From positions 1 to 53,884 of the forward strand of contig LADO01000011.1 of the NCBI GenBank assembly GCA_000961595.1: 53,884 nt of DNA, given 5' to 3'. Shown one piece after another: positions 42,817 through 51,602 of this stretch. This DNA comes from Peptococcaceae bacterium BRH_c4b. Its GTDB lineage: Bacteria > Bacillota > Desulfotomaculia > Desulfotomaculales > Desulfocucumaceae. A program made the translations under genes and the position numbers. The notes beneath the pieces are model-generated. The model was not told the DNA's origin, ran no database searches, and saw nothing but the letters and a program-made list of their open reading frames with translations. Every line of letters starts with the position of its first letter. Position 1 is the first letter of the stretch.

Positions 42817-44412
42817 ATGAGGCTGGTAGAGATATACGATACAACTTTACGGGACGGCACCCAGGGCGAGGGCATATCCTTTTCCGCCGAGGACAAGGTA
42901 AAAATAGCCCTCAGAATGGACAAAATGGGCTTTCATTACATTGAGGGAGGCTATCCGGGCTCAAATCCCAAGGACATGGAGTTTTTCAGGCAAATTCGCC
43001 GGCATACCCTGCAGCGGGCCAGGATTACCGCCTTTGGCAGCACCCGCCGGCCGCAGATGGAAGCCCATGCTGACGACAATCTTAACAGCCTGATCAATTC
43101 CGGTGTCAGCACCGTCACTATTGTTGGTAAAAGCTGGGACTTTCATGTTACCCATGCCCTCAATACTACCCTGGAAGAAAACCTGGCCATGATCCGGGAC
43201 TCGGTGGCCTATCTGAGGAGCAAGGGAATTGAAGTGATTTACGACGCCGAGCATTTTTTTGATGGTTTTACCGCCAACAGCGAGTACACTCTGAGCACAT
43301 TGCGGGCTGCCAGGGACGGCGGGGCAAAAATGCTGGTGCTCTGCGATACCAATGGAGGCTCCCTGCCCGGCCGCATCAGGGAAGTGACGGCTTTGATCAT
43401 AAGGGAACTGGGGGTTCCGGTGGGAATTCACTGCCATAACGATTGCGAGCTGGCCGTGGCCAACAGCCTTATGGCGGTGGAGGCCGGCGCCGTCCAGGTT
43501 CAGGGGACGGTGAACGGCTACGGGGAGCGTTGCGGCAATGCCAATCTCTGTTCCCTGATTCCCAACCTTACCTTTAAGTATGACATTGAAACGCTGCCCA
43601 GGGAGAATATGGCAAAGATTACAGCTCTGTCCCGCTATGTAAGCGAGGTGGCTAATCTGCACCCGGTGGCCAGCCAGCCCTATGTAGGCAACAGCGCTTT
43701 TACCCATAAGGGCGGCATGCACGTCAGCGCCATCACTAAAAATACCAGCACCTATGAGCACATTGAGCCGGAAAAGGTCGGCAACGCACGCCGGGTGCTT
43801 ATTTCAGAACTCAGCGGGCTCTCCAATATGCTCTACAAATACAAGGAAATGAATCTCGACCTGGTGGTGCAGAAGGAAGAAACCAGGGAAATACTGGAAC
43901 ATATCAAAGAACTTGAGCATCAGGGATATCAGTTTGAAGGTGCTGAAGGGTCCTTCGAACTCATGTTAAGGAAGCTGAAGCAAAATTACCGTGAGCCATT
44001 TAAGCTGGAAAATCTGAGAATAATAGTGGAATTCAAGGAAAACAGCTCGGTCCAGACTGAAGCTATCATTAAGCTCAGCGTGGGCGACCGCCTGGTGCAT
44101 ACCGCCGCCGAGGGCAACGGCCCGGTAAACGCCCTAGACAACGCCCTGCGCAAAGCGCTGGAGGAATTCTACCCCTGCATAAATACCATGCAGCTAATCG
44201 ACTACAAGGTGCGGGTACTGGACGAAAGGGACGGCACCGGAGCGGTGGTCCGGGTGCTGATCGAGTCCGGCAACGGCAAGCGCAACTGGGGAACCGTGGG
44301 GGTATCCGAGAATATCATCGAGGCCAGCTGGCAGGCGCTGGTGGACAGCATGGCCTACGGCCTGCTAAAATCAGATGAAACCGCTGCCGGTGAAAAGGAT
44401 CAGGATATTTGA
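42817..44412 (+). CDS. cimA: Citramalate synthase
   Basis: 531 residues. It condenses acetyl-CoA and pyruvate to citramalate, making 2-oxobutyrate for isoleucine without threonine. Related to LeuA but of the CimA subfamily: starts MRLVEIYDTTLRDGTQGEGI, has MDKMGFHYIEGGYPGSNPKD (GGYPGSN is a CimA hallmark), VPVGIHCHNDCELAVANSLM and VQGTVNGYGERCGNANLCSL. The C-terminal regulatory domain is present. LeuC, LeuD and LeuB encoded just upstream can process citramalate onward. Ribosome site AAGGGAG. Confidence 0.95.
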   Translation: MRLVEIYDTTLRDGTQGEGISFSAEDKVKIALRMDKMGFHYIEGGYPGSNPKDMEFFRQIRRHTLQRARITAFGSTRRPQMEAHADDNLNSLINSGVSTVTIVGKSWDFHVTHALNTTLEENLAMIRDSVAYLRSKGIEVIYDAEHFFDGFTANSEYTLSTLRAARDGGAKMLVLCDTNGGSLPGRIREVTALIIRELGVPVGIHCHNDCELAVANSLMAVEAGAVQVQGTVNGYGERCGNANLCSLIPNLTFKYDIETLPRENMAKITALSRYVSEVANLHPVASQPYVGNSAFTHKGGMHVSAITKNTSTYEHIEPEKVGNARRVLISELSGLSNMLYKYKEMNLDLVVQKEETREILEHIKELEHQGYQFEGAEGSFELMLRKLKQNYREPFKLENLRIIVEFKENSSVQTEAIIKLSVGDRLVHTAAEGNGPVNALDNALRKALEEFYPCINTMQLIDYKVRVLDERDGTGAVVRVLIESGNGKRNWGTVGVSENIIEASWQALVDSMAYGLLKSDETAAGEKDQDI

Positions 44413-44437
44413 CAGGTGGGGGCCAGCGATAGCAATT

Positions 44438-44480
44438 AACCCGTGGAGCCATCAGTGATATAATGATGAAGCCCACGGGT
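44438..44480 (+). terminator. Terminator after cimA
   Basis: AACCCGTGGagc ... gaagCCCACGGGTTTTTTG: 9-10 bp stem with an inner ATCA(g)TGATAT hairpin and a T run. Confidence 0.85.
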
Positions 44481-44506
44481 TTTTTGTTTTCCTCCCCCTT
44501 ACACTA

Positions 44507-44602
44507 GTTGGGAACATTCCTCCGACCCAAAAGCCAGGCATAAGTTGGGGACATTCCTCCGACCCAAAAGCTAGGCTCCAAATAGAGGTGTGTCCCCGTT
44601 CC
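44507..44602. repeat. Duplicated GGGGACATTCCTCCGACCC repeat
   Basis: GTTGGGAACATTCCTCCGACCCAAAAGCC followed 36 bases on by GTTGGGGACATTCCTCCGAC and CCAAAAGCTAGG, then AGAGGTGTGTCCCC. The left arm is duplicated in tandem while the right arm is single, so one copy grew at its edge. Confidence 0.85.
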
Positions 44603-44608
44603 TTAGTA

Positions 44609-44651
44609 TGAAGGGCCGATAGTCCTGAGGGGCGGCAGTCCCTTTTTTTAT
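44609..44651 (+). terminator. Second copy of the GACCGATAGTCC-hairpin cassette
   Basis: GAAGGGCCGATAGTCCTGAGG followed by GGCGGCAGTCCCTTTTTTTA. Nearly the same as 30334-30376; here the hairpin has a mismatch. Confidence 0.7.
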
Positions 44652-44696
44652 TAGATTGTATTGTGTATAATAAATGCGGAGCCGGAAGGGGGTCGC

Positions 44697-45533
44697 ATGG
44701 TGTTTCCTGATATAAAATCACTTAACCTGAACAATTTTTTTGATATATTCAATCTTACCAGTATCATAGACATTGCCATAGTGGCCTTTGTAATTTACCG
44801 GTTGATACTGTTGATCAAAGGCACCAGGGCCGTGCAGCTGCTCAAGGGGCTGGCGGTGCTGCTGGTGGCTGCCGCGCTGAGCAGCCTGTTAAAGCTCTAC
44901 ACCCTGCACTGGCTGCTGCGCCAGGTCCTGACCGCACTGGTGGTGGCCCTGCCCATAGTTTTTCAGCCGGAGCTGCGGCGGGCGCTGGAAAAGCTGGGGG
45001 GAGGGAGATTTCTGGCCCGCCCTTTTGCCAGTATGGGCGAGGTGGAGCGCGATCTGAACGTGGGCGAACTGGTCCGGGCGGTGTACATGCTGGCCCGGGA
45101 CAGGATCGGCGCGCTAATTATACTGGAAAGGGTCACCGGACTGGAGGAATATATCGACAGAGGCGTAAAGATTGGCGGTTTGGTTTCCGCCGAACTGCTG
45201 GTAAATATTTTTATACCCAACACTCCCCTGCATGACGGGGCGGTGATCATTCGAGGCGACAGGATTATGGCCGCCGCCAGCGTGCTGCCCCTCACCGAGG
45301 AGCGGGAGCTAAGCAAGGAACTGGGTACCAGGCACAGGGCAGGTATTGGTATTACTGAGGTTTCGGATGCGCTGGCCGTTATAGTCTCAGAGGAGACCGG
45401 GGCGGTTTCCCTTTCCGTAGAAGGTGTGCTGGTCCGGAACCTGGACGAGCATACCCTGGCGGACAGGCTGTCCGGGGCTCTAAAGCCCCGGAAACAAAAT
45501 TTTAGCGTTGGCGCACTGTGGCCGCGGAGGTGA
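44697..45533 (+). CDS. cdaA: Diadenylate cyclase CdaA
   Basis: 278 residues. Makes cyclic di-AMP from two ATP at the membrane. Three N-terminal membrane helices (about residues 15-95, e.g. IDIAIVAFVIYRLILLI and GLAVLLVAAALSSLL) precede the DAC domain. Catalytic motifs DGA in NTPLHDGAVIIRGDRIMAAA and RHR in LGTRHRAGIGITEVSDALAV are intact. ATG 44697 follows GGAAGGGGG. The gene is in the conserved order cdaA-cdaR-glmM. Confidence 0.97.
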   Translation: MVFPDIKSLNLNNFFDIFNLTSIIDIAIVAFVIYRLILLIKGTRAVQLLKGLAVLLVAAALSSLLKLYTLHWLLRQVLTALVVALPIVFQPELRRALEKLGGGRFLARPFASMGEVERDLNVGELVRAVYMLARDRIGALIILERVTGLEEYIDRGVKIGGLVSAELLVNIFIPNTPLHDGAVIIRGDRIMAAASVLPLTEERELSKELGTRHRAGIGITEVSDALAVIVSEETGAVSLSVEGVLVRNLDEHTLADRLSGALKPRKQNFSVGALWPRR

Positions 45534-45540
45534 TGGCGCT

Positions 45541-46500
45541 TTGGGTACGGTTAACTGGCGGAAATCTGCCATAAGGGTACTTTCTGTATTGATGGCCATA
45601 TTATTGTGGGTATATGTGAACAATGAACAAAACCCCGTCAATGAGCAGCTCATTTCCGTTCCTTTGCATGATACCGGGCGGCCGGAGAGCTATGCGGTGG
45701 GAGACATGCCTTCCGCTGTCAGCGTGCGCTATCAGGTTAGCCGGGGTAGGCTTACGGGGCTGTCGGAGAGTGATTTTAAGGCCACCGTTGACCTGTCCGG
45801 GGTAACCGAAGGGGAGCAGAGCCTGCCGGTGGAGGTGGTTCCTCCGAACGGCGTGCAGATTACCCAGGTTTCTCCCTCCATGGTGAAAATATATGTGGAC
45901 CGCATTGTGGAGCGGCAAATACCGGTGGTGGCGGCGATGAAGGGCGGTGCTGCCGCAGGATATTCGGCCATGGAGCCGCTGGTCCAGCCTGCTGTGGTTA
46001 CAGCCAGGGGGCCCGGGAGGATACTGGAATCTATAAACCAGTTTGTAATTACTATGGATATAACTGCAGCTACCGGCCTGATTGAAAAGGAATTGCCTGT
46101 ATCCAGCGGGTCGAAACAGGTGCAGGTGAATCCGAAGCTAGTAAAGGTTACCGTACCTATAACACCGCTGCCTTCAAAAATTGTAAACGTCAAACCGGCA
46201 TTAAGCGGTAGCCCGGCGGACGGTTACGAAGCTGGCGAGGTGGCTGTGCAGCCCGGAGGGGTCAGGATTGCCGCACCGTCCGGCATACTGAACGGCATAG
46301 ATTGGCTGCCTACGGAGCCGGTGGATATATCCGGCACAAAGCAGGATGTGAATACCGTGGCTAAACTGGTGCTTCCCTCAGGGGTAAGCCTCGTAACGCC
46401 GGAAAACGTATCAGTATCGGTGCAGATCAAGCCGGTTAAAAACCAGCCGGCGACGCCGGACAACGAAAAGCCTCCGGGTACAAATCAACAGGTGCCATAA
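45541..46500 (+). CDS. cdaR: CdaA regulatory protein CdaR (YbbR domains)
   Basis: About 319 residues. One N-terminal membrane helix (VLSVLMAILLWVYVNNEQ) anchors an extracellular chain of YbbR domains, recognisable by repeated VPL/VPV strand ends such as NEQLISVPLHD, VPVVAAMKGG and KVTVPITPLPS. A Pro-rich tail follows. It modulates the cyclase. The start is TTG 45541, seven bases after GGAGGTGA that overlaps the end of cdaA. No ATG fits. Confidence 0.92.
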   Translation: MGTVNWRKSAIRVLSVLMAILLWVYVNNEQNPVNEQLISVPLHDTGRPESYAVGDMPSAVSVRYQVSRGRLTGLSESDFKATVDLSGVTEGEQSLPVEVVPPNGVQITQVSPSMVKIYVDRIVERQIPVVAAMKGGAAAGYSAMEPLVQPAVVTARGPGRILESINQFVITMDITAATGLIEKELPVSSGSKQVQVNPKLVKVTVPITPLPSKIVNVKPALSGSPADGYEAGEVAVQPGGVRIAAPSGILNGIDWLPTEPVDISGTKQDVNTVAKLVLPSGVSLVTPENVSVSVQIKPVKNQPATPDNEKPPGTNQQVP

Positions 46501-46521
46501 ATTGCAGGGACCTTATCTCTG

Positions 46522-46550
46522 TTGAAAGTGTCACAGATTTTACGTATAAT
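46522..46550 (+). promoter_or_regulatory. Sigma-A promoter before glmM
   Basis: TTGAAA (46522-46527), 17 bases, TATAAT (46545-46550). So glmM can be transcribed separately from cdaAR. Confidence 0.8.
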
Positions 46551-46595
46551 TAATATATTCTGTAGAAAAGCAAGTAATTTTCGGGAGGATAGCGG

Positions 46596-47930
46596 ATGGG
46601 TGTATTGTTCGGTACGGATGGTGTGAGAGGTGTGGCCAACAGGGAGCTTACCCCGGAACTGGCTCTGAGCATAGGGCGGGCAGGCGCCTATGTGCTATCC
46701 CGGGAGACCGGGAACACTACTCTATTAATAGGAAGGGATACCAGGATTTCCGGTGATATGCTGGAGGCCGCCCTGACGGCGGGGATATGCTCCGCCGGGG
46801 TGAATGTGTTGAAGGCGGGCATACTGCCTACTCCGGCCATCGCTTACCTGACCAGCGCCCTGGGAACCTCCGGCGGGGTGGTTATCTCCGCCTCGCACAA
46901 CCCCGTGGCTGATAACGGTATAAAATTTTTCGGCCCCTCGGGTTATAAACTTTCAGATTTGATGGAAGAGGAAATAGAACGACTGATTGACAACCCAGAT
47001 AAAATACCGCTTCCGGTGGGAGGCGGTGTGGGACGCAGCTACCAGGTAGAGGATGCCCTGGACAGATATGTTAATTTCCTGGTTGATGCTGTACCGGTGG
47101 ACTTGAGCGGGTTAAAAGTGGTGGTGGACTGCGCCAACGGCGCTGCTTTTGCGGTGGCCCCCAGGGTGCTGACAAAGCTGGGGGCGGAGGTCATTGCCAT
47201 CAACAACACCCCTGACGGGGTAAATATAAATGATAACTGCGGCTCCACCCACCCCGGGGAATTGATGAAAAAAGTGGTAGAGTACGGAGCTGACCTGGGA
47301 CTGGCCCACGATGGCGACGCCGACCGGGTGCTGGCGGTAGATGAATGCGGCAATCTGGTGGACGGCGACCGGATTATGGTCATCTGTGCCAGGCATTTGA
47401 AGGAAAAAGGTGAGTTGGCCAGAAATACCGTGGTGGTAACGGTAATGAGCAACCTGGGGCTGCACCTGGCGCTGCGGGAAAGCGGCATCAATGTGCTGGA
47501 AACCAGCGTGGGCGACCGCTACGTGCTGGAGGAGTGCCTGCGCTGCGGTTCGGTATTCGGCGGCGAGCAGAGCGGCCACATACTTTTCCTGGACCACACC
47601 CCAACCGGCGACGGGCTGCTGACTGCACTGAAGCTGCTGGCCGTGGTGAAGGAAAGCGGCAAATCACTGACGGAACTGGCCGCGCAGATGGAAAGACTGC
47701 CCCAGATATTGAAAAACGTAAAGGTTGAAGATAAACAGGCGGTTATGTCCAGTCCTGTTCTTTCCGAGGCTATCAGGCAGCAGGAAAGGCTGCTGGCTGG
47801 CCAGGGCAGGATTTTGGTGCGCCCCTCCGGCACGGAGCCCCTGGTGCGGGTGATGGTGGAGGGCAGGAATATGGATGAGTTGGAAAAAATTGTTGATGAA
47901 CTCACCAGTTTGGTGAAGGAAATAGCCTGA
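46596..47930 (+). CDS. glmM: Phosphoglucosamine mutase
   Basis: 444 residues. It interconverts glucosamine-6-phosphate and glucosamine-1-phosphate for cell-wall synthesis. Starts [20 protein letters not shown]; the phosphoserine loop is [19 protein letters not shown] (about residues 96-114), the metal loop [12 protein letters not shown] (about 240-251), and the sugar- and phosphate-binding GGEQSGHI and [15 protein letters not shown]. Ribosome site GGGAGGA. In relatives it also binds CdaA. Confidence 0.97.
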   Translation: MGVLFGTDGVRGVANRELTPELALSIGRAGAYVLSRETGNTTLLIGRDTRISGDMLEAALTAGICSAGVNVLKAGILPTPAIAYLTSALGTSGGVVISASHNPVADNGIKFFGPSGYKLSDLMEEEIERLIDNPDKIPLPVGGGVGRSYQVEDALDRYVNFLVDAVPVDLSGLKVVVDCANGAAFAVAPRVLTKLGAEVIAINNTPDGVNINDNCGSTHPGELMKKVVEYGADLGLAHDGDADRVLAVDECGNLVDGDRIMVICARHLKEKGELARNTVVVTVMSNLGLHLALRESGINVLETSVGDRYVLEECLRCGSVFGGEQSGHILFLDHTPTGDGLLTALKLLAVVKESGKSLTELAAQMERLPQILKNVKVEDKQAVMSSPVLSEAIRQQERLLAGQGRILVRPSGTEPLVRVMVEGRNMDELEKIVDELTSLVKEIA

Positions 47931-47955
47931 AAATGTAGTATAATGTATTAATGGA

Positions 47956-47975
47956 TTGGCCCGTGACTGCGGGCC
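47956..47975 (+). terminator. Hairpin after glmM
   Basis: GGCCCGtgactgCGGGCC followed by TCTCTAT: strong stem with a weak T tail. Probably the glmM terminator. A TATAAT at 47939-47944 and another at 48025-48030 are possible -10 boxes for glmS, but neither has a clear -35. Confidence 0.55.
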
Positions 47976-48034
47976 TCTCTATAAAATCAGCACAGGGGGG
48001 TGGGACGGCAGGCTGATCTGACAATATAATGAAG

Positions 48035-48225
48035 GCGCCAGAACCCGGCATTCCAGCCATGGGATGTGGAAGAGTGATTTATATCTACCGGGTTGACGAG
48101 GGGGGAGTTTATCGAAATATTCGGCGGGTGCTCCCCGGTGTAGCCATCACCGTGACCGGTTTACAAAACCGCTGGGCAACCGGCGGGACAAAAAGCACCG
48201 GATTGGCGAGAGCGGCATTTTTTGC
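48035..48225 (+). ncRNA. glmS ribozyme
   Basis: Begins GCGCCAGAACCCGGCATTCC, the conserved start after the self-cleavage site (cleavage just before 48035). It continues with GTTGACGAGGGGGGAGTTTA, TCGAAATATTCGGCGGGTGC and TCCCCGG, matching the conserved core of the class (GACGAGG, TTATCGA, ATTCGGCGG). The later helices GACCGGT...ACCGC and GGGACAAAAAGCACC complete it. Glucosamine-6-phosphate acts as cofactor for self-cleavage and lowers glmS expression. The exact 3' border was set by eye. Confidence 0.95.
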
Positions 48226-48359
48226 GGCTAATTTACGCCTGTTTTTTTACGGGCAAGTCCTGAAAATGAAACTACCTTTTTGCCGTGGCCTTAATGTGCC
48301 ATGGCATTATTATTTTCTGAACATAATTGAAAACTTTTACTTATCGGGAGGATAAATAT

Positions 48360-50189
48360 ATGTGTGGAATCATGGGCTATATTGGCCCCCGGGAGGCCGT
48401 GCCGATAATCATGGAAGGTCTGCAAAAGCTGGAATACCGGGGCTATGACTCCTCCGGTGTGGCCATTATTGAAGATGGGGTACTGAATGTTTACAAAAAA
48501 GTAGGCAAGCTGGCCGAATTAAAGAATCAACTAAATGGCATGACCTTTACCGCCATGTCCGGTATCGGCCACACCAGGTGGGCCACCCACGGGCGCCCTT
48601 CGGACGTCAACGCCCACCCTCACGCGGACTGCCAGGGCAGGTTTGCGGTGGTGCACAACGGGATTATTGAAAACTACCTGCCGCTGCGGGAGTGGCTTAT
48701 TTCCATGGGGCACAAATTTCTCTCGGAAACAGACACCGAGGTGCTGTCGCACCTGCTGGAGGAGTTTTACGAGGGCGACCTGGTGCAGACCGTGCTCCGG
48801 GTGATCGATAAAATAGAAGGCTCTTTTGCCATGGTGATACTTTCCCTGGATGAGCCCGGCACCATAGTGGCAGCCAGGCAGGACAGCCCGCTGGTGGTGG
48901 GCCTGGGAGAAGGGGAGAATTTCCTGGCCTCCGATATCCCGGCGCTGCTGGCCCACACCCGCCGCACCTATATACTGGCGGACGGGGAAATAGCCGTTTT
49001 GACCCGGGAAGGCGTGCAGGTCATCGACCAGTTCGGCAACTCCGTGGAGAAGCCGGTATTCGAGGTGAAGTGGGAGGCTGCCCAGGCGGAAAAGGGCGGG
49101 TTCGACCATTTCATGCTGAAGGAAATACACGAGCAGCCCAGCGCTTTGAAGGATACCCTGAGCGGCAGGATTAACCCGGACGGCACCGGCGTGCTGCTGA
49201 ACGAAATTACCATGACCCCGGAAGAGCTGAAAAATATCAATAAAATATATATCACCGCCTGCGGCACAGCCTATCACGCGGGGCTGGTGGGCAAACACGT
49301 CATTGAAAAGCTGGCCAGGATACCGGTAGAGGCCGATATAGCGTCGGAGTTCCGCTACCGGGACCCCATGATCGACGATAAAACTCTGCTGATCGTGGTC
49401 AGCCAGTCCGGCGAAACCGCCGACACCCTGGCCGCCATGCGGGAGGCCAGAAGGCGCGGGGCCAAAGCTATAGCCGTGACCAACGTGGTGGACAGCACCG
49501 TGGCCCGGGAGGCCGACTACGTACTGTACACCTGGGCCGGCCCGGAAATAGCCGTGGCTTCCACCAAGGCCTATACCACCCAGCTCATGGCCATGTACCT
49601 GCTGGCGCTGTATTTCGCCGAAAGGCGGGGTACTATGCCCCGGGAGGAACTCAAGACCGTGATCAGGGAAATGAAGAAGCTCAGCGACAAGGTAAAGGTA
49701 ATACTGGACAACTGCCAGGCCATAGACAAATTCGTGGCGGAATACAGCCACTGCGGCAGCGCCTTTTTCATCGGCAGGGGCCTGGACCACACCGTTGCCC
49801 AGGAGGGTGCACTAAAGCTCAAAGAAATCTCCTACATGCACGCCGAGGCCTACGCCGCCGGCGAACTAAAGCACGGCACCCTGGCCCTGATCATACAGGG
49901 CGTGCCGGTAATCGCCCTGGCCACCCAGCAGGCCCTGTTTGAAAAAATGGTCAGTAACATCAAAGAAGTAAAAGCCCGTGACGCCACAGTAATCGCCCTG
50001 GCCATGGAAGGTATCAAGGAAGTGGAAAAAGTAGCGGACCACGTCATGCACATCCCCTCCACCCACCCGGTGCTGGCACCGATACTGTCGGTAGTCCCCC
50101 TGCAACTGCTGGCCTACCGCATGGCCGTGGCCCGGGGGAGCGACGTCGATCAGCCGAGAAATTTGGCAAAAAGTGTAACTGTGGAGTAG
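48360..50189 (+). CDS. glmS: Glutamine-fructose-6-phosphate aminotransferase
   Basis: 609 residues, normal length. It makes glucosamine-6-phosphate, the entry to cell-wall sugars. Class-II glutaminase N-terminus MCGIMGYIGPREAVP with catalytic Cys2, and GHTRWATHGRPSDVNAHPHA. Two SIS domains follow, with SQSGETADTLAAMREA (about 350-365), and the end is QPRNLAKSVTVE. ATG 48360 follows GGGAGGA and leaves Cys as residue 2 as required. Controlled by the ribozyme in its leader. Confidence 0.98.
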   Translation: MCGIMGYIGPREAVPIIMEGLQKLEYRGYDSSGVAIIEDGVLNVYKKVGKLAELKNQLNGMTFTAMSGIGHTRWATHGRPSDVNAHPHADCQGRFAVVHNGIIENYLPLREWLISMGHKFLSETDTEVLSHLLEEFYEGDLVQTVLRVIDKIEGSFAMVILSLDEPGTIVAARQDSPLVVGLGEGENFLASDIPALLAHTRRTYILADGEIAVLTREGVQVIDQFGNSVEKPVFEVKWEAAQAEKGGFDHFMLKEIHEQPSALKDTLSGRINPDGTGVLLNEITMTPEELKNINKIYITACGTAYHAGLVGKHVIEKLARIPVEADIASEFRYRDPMIDDKTLLIVVSQSGETADTLAAMREARRRGAKAIAVTNVVDSTVAREADYVLYTWAGPEIAVASTKAYTTQLMAMYLLALYFAERRGTMPREELKTVIREMKKLSDKVKVILDNCQAIDKFVAEYSHCGSAFFIGRGLDHTVAQEGALKLKEISYMHAEAYAAGELKHGTLALIIQGVPVIALATQQALFEKMVSNIKEVKARDATVIALAMEGIKEVEKVADHVMHIPSTHPVLAPILSVVPLQLLAYRMAVARGSDVDQPRNLAKSVTVE

Positions 50190-50216
50190 GGGGTTAACCC
50201 CTGCTCCTTTTTTTGT
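50183..50216 (+). terminator. glmS terminator
   Basis: GGAGtAGGGGgttaaCCCCTgCTCCTTTTTTT: stem with one mismatch and seven T, starting inside the stop codon. Confidence 0.9.
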
Positions 50217-50297
50217 CTTGAGAAAATAATGTTGTGACATGGAAAATAAAGTTTTGACCTAACGATAATATAGATTTGACATGAAAGGATTATTGTG

Positions 50298-50333
50298 AGT
50301 TGTAACCGGTAACAGGTTACAACTTTTTTATTA
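50298..50333 (+). terminator. GTTGTAACC hairpin before the AAA/protease genes
   Basis: GTTGTAACCggtaacaGGTTACAACTTTTTTA: 9-bp stem plus T run. No gene ends just before it, so it may isolate the defence pair from upstream transcription or be what remains of a lost gene. Confidence 0.75.
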
Positions 50334-50357
50334 CTGATTCTTACAACTTTTGGGGTA

Positions 50358-50449
50358 ATACGTTCATAAATAAAAGCATATCGTTCACGAAATAATATGA
50401 TTTATACTGTTTACAGATAAAAACGTACATGGTAGAATTAAAACGTACA
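50358..50449 (+). promoter_or_regulatory. Promoter and paired direct repeats before the IetAS-type genes
   Basis: TTTACA (50410-50415), 17 bases, TAGAAT (50433-50438) is a good promoter. AAAACGTACA occurs at 50420-50429 within the spacer and at 50440-50449 just after the -10, two helical turns apart. Further up, CGTTCA occurs at 50361 and 50382, 21 bases apart. The layout suggests an operator for a repressor; none is identified. Confidence 0.6.
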
Positions 50450-50462
50450 GAGGAGGGGCGTT

Positions 50463-51590
50463 ATGAACTATGCGCTAGAGGTAATGAAGATCGTAGAAGG
50501 GGCTGTTAAACTAGATCGTGCTAAGGTGATAAACTATACATCACTTTTAGCTGATAAATTGGATGAAGATGGAGAAAAAAAAACAGCTGACAGATTGAGG
50601 AAAATAATTATTGGAAGTAAAACAGCTAATTTGCAACCCACTTCAGTAGAAGCAATATATCGAATACCTGTTGACCAAGAGTCCAGGTTACCTATGGCTG
50701 ATATATTCAACCCAATGGACATTGATGATTTTATTGTCTTAAACAAAGATACAGAAATTCAGATACAACGGTTTCTTGATTATTACACTCATTCGGATAA
50801 GATTATTTCAAGTGGTCTTACTGTCCCAAACTCGATCCTTATGTATGGTCCTCCGGGTTGCGGAAAAACAGTACTTGCCAAAGTAGTTGGAAAAAAGCTC
50901 GGACTGTCTGTAGTTATAGCTCGGTTGGATGGATTAATTTCTTCATTCTTAGGCAGCACATCAAAAAATATCAGAGCTGTTTTCGATTATGCGCAAAAAG
51001 TCCCATGTGTTTTATTCTTGGATGAATTTGATGCAATTGCAAAGGTAAGAGATGATAACCACGAATTGGGGGAACTTAAACGGGTAGTTAACAGCTTGCT
51101 CCAAAATATTGATGCTTTGAAAAACGGTAGTATCATTATTGCGGCGACGAATCATGAACATTTACTCGATCCTGCTGTTTGGCGTCGTTTTGTTTTTAAA
51201 CTTCCCGTAGAAAAACCTGACTATAATGCTCGTATAGAACTGGTCAAGTACTTCCTAAGAGAAGTAACGCTTCCTGAGAATGATCTCAGTACACTTGGAC
51301 ACCTTTTTAAAGGATTAACAGGGGCGGGAATTGAGGAAATCTGCAAAAAAGCACGTATGGATGCTGTTATTAAGGATGAGAAGGTCAAAATTTACTCCTT
51401 GGTAATCCTATTCGTTGATTATATGAGATTCTTCAAGAATGAGGATGGAGAAAGCTTAAGCGAGCGAGATGTGGAGAAGGCAATCGCGGGCTATTTGAGA
51501 AACTTGAACCCGAAAATTTTTAGCTATTCATGTATCGCGAGGATGTTAAATAGATCAAAGACCCATATCGCAAATTTATTAAAGGGATAA
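50463..51590 (+). CDS. ietA: AAA+ ATPase of an IetAS-type defence pair
   Basis: 375 residues. A single AAA domain: Walker A GPPGCGKT (129-136), Walker B LFLDEFD (184-190), sensor-1 asparagine in IIAATNHEH (about 230) and arginine-finger candidates RR (241-242). An N-terminal helical region of about 100 residues contains VEAIYRIPVDQESRLPMADI. The C-terminus (FSYSCIARMLNRSKTHIANL, then LKG) looks like a helix-turn-helix. The gene is followed 12 bases on by a subtilisin-like protease. This two-gene set matches IetAS, an anti-phage system of an ATPase and a subtilisin-like protease. AT-rich relative to the block to its left, so probably acquired. Start ATG after GAGGAGGGG. Confidence 0.85.
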   Translation: MNYALEVMKIVEGAVKLDRAKVINYTSLLADKLDEDGEKKTADRLRKIIIGSKTANLQPTSVEAIYRIPVDQESRLPMADIFNPMDIDDFIVLNKDTEIQIQRFLDYYTHSDKIISSGLTVPNSILMYGPPGCGKTVLAKVVGKKLGLSVVIARLDGLISSFLGSTSKNIRAVFDYAQKVPCVLFLDEFDAIAKVRDDNHELGELKRVVNSLLQNIDALKNGSIIIAATNHEHLLDPAVWRRFVFKLPVEKPDYNARIELVKYFLREVTLPENDLSTLGHLFKGLTGAGIEEICKKARMDAVIKDEKVKIYSLVILFVDYMRFFKNEDGESLSERDVEKAIAGYLRNLNPKIFSYSCIARMLNRSKTHIANLLKG

Positions 51591-51602
51591 GGAGACATGA
51601 AA

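Noticed and set aside
44452-44721. 89-codon frame over the GGGGACA repeats
   Set aside because: It spans two repeat copies and a terminator; no family resemblance.
48029-48355. 108-codon open frame before glmS
   Set aside because: It overlaps the glmS ribozyme, whose conserved core explains the sequence; no coding features.
48531-49790. 419-codon open frame opposite glmS
   Set aside because: It lies fully antisense to a certain glmS, has no ribosome site and its composition (His, Gly, Val rich) is what the reverse of a GC-rich gene gives.
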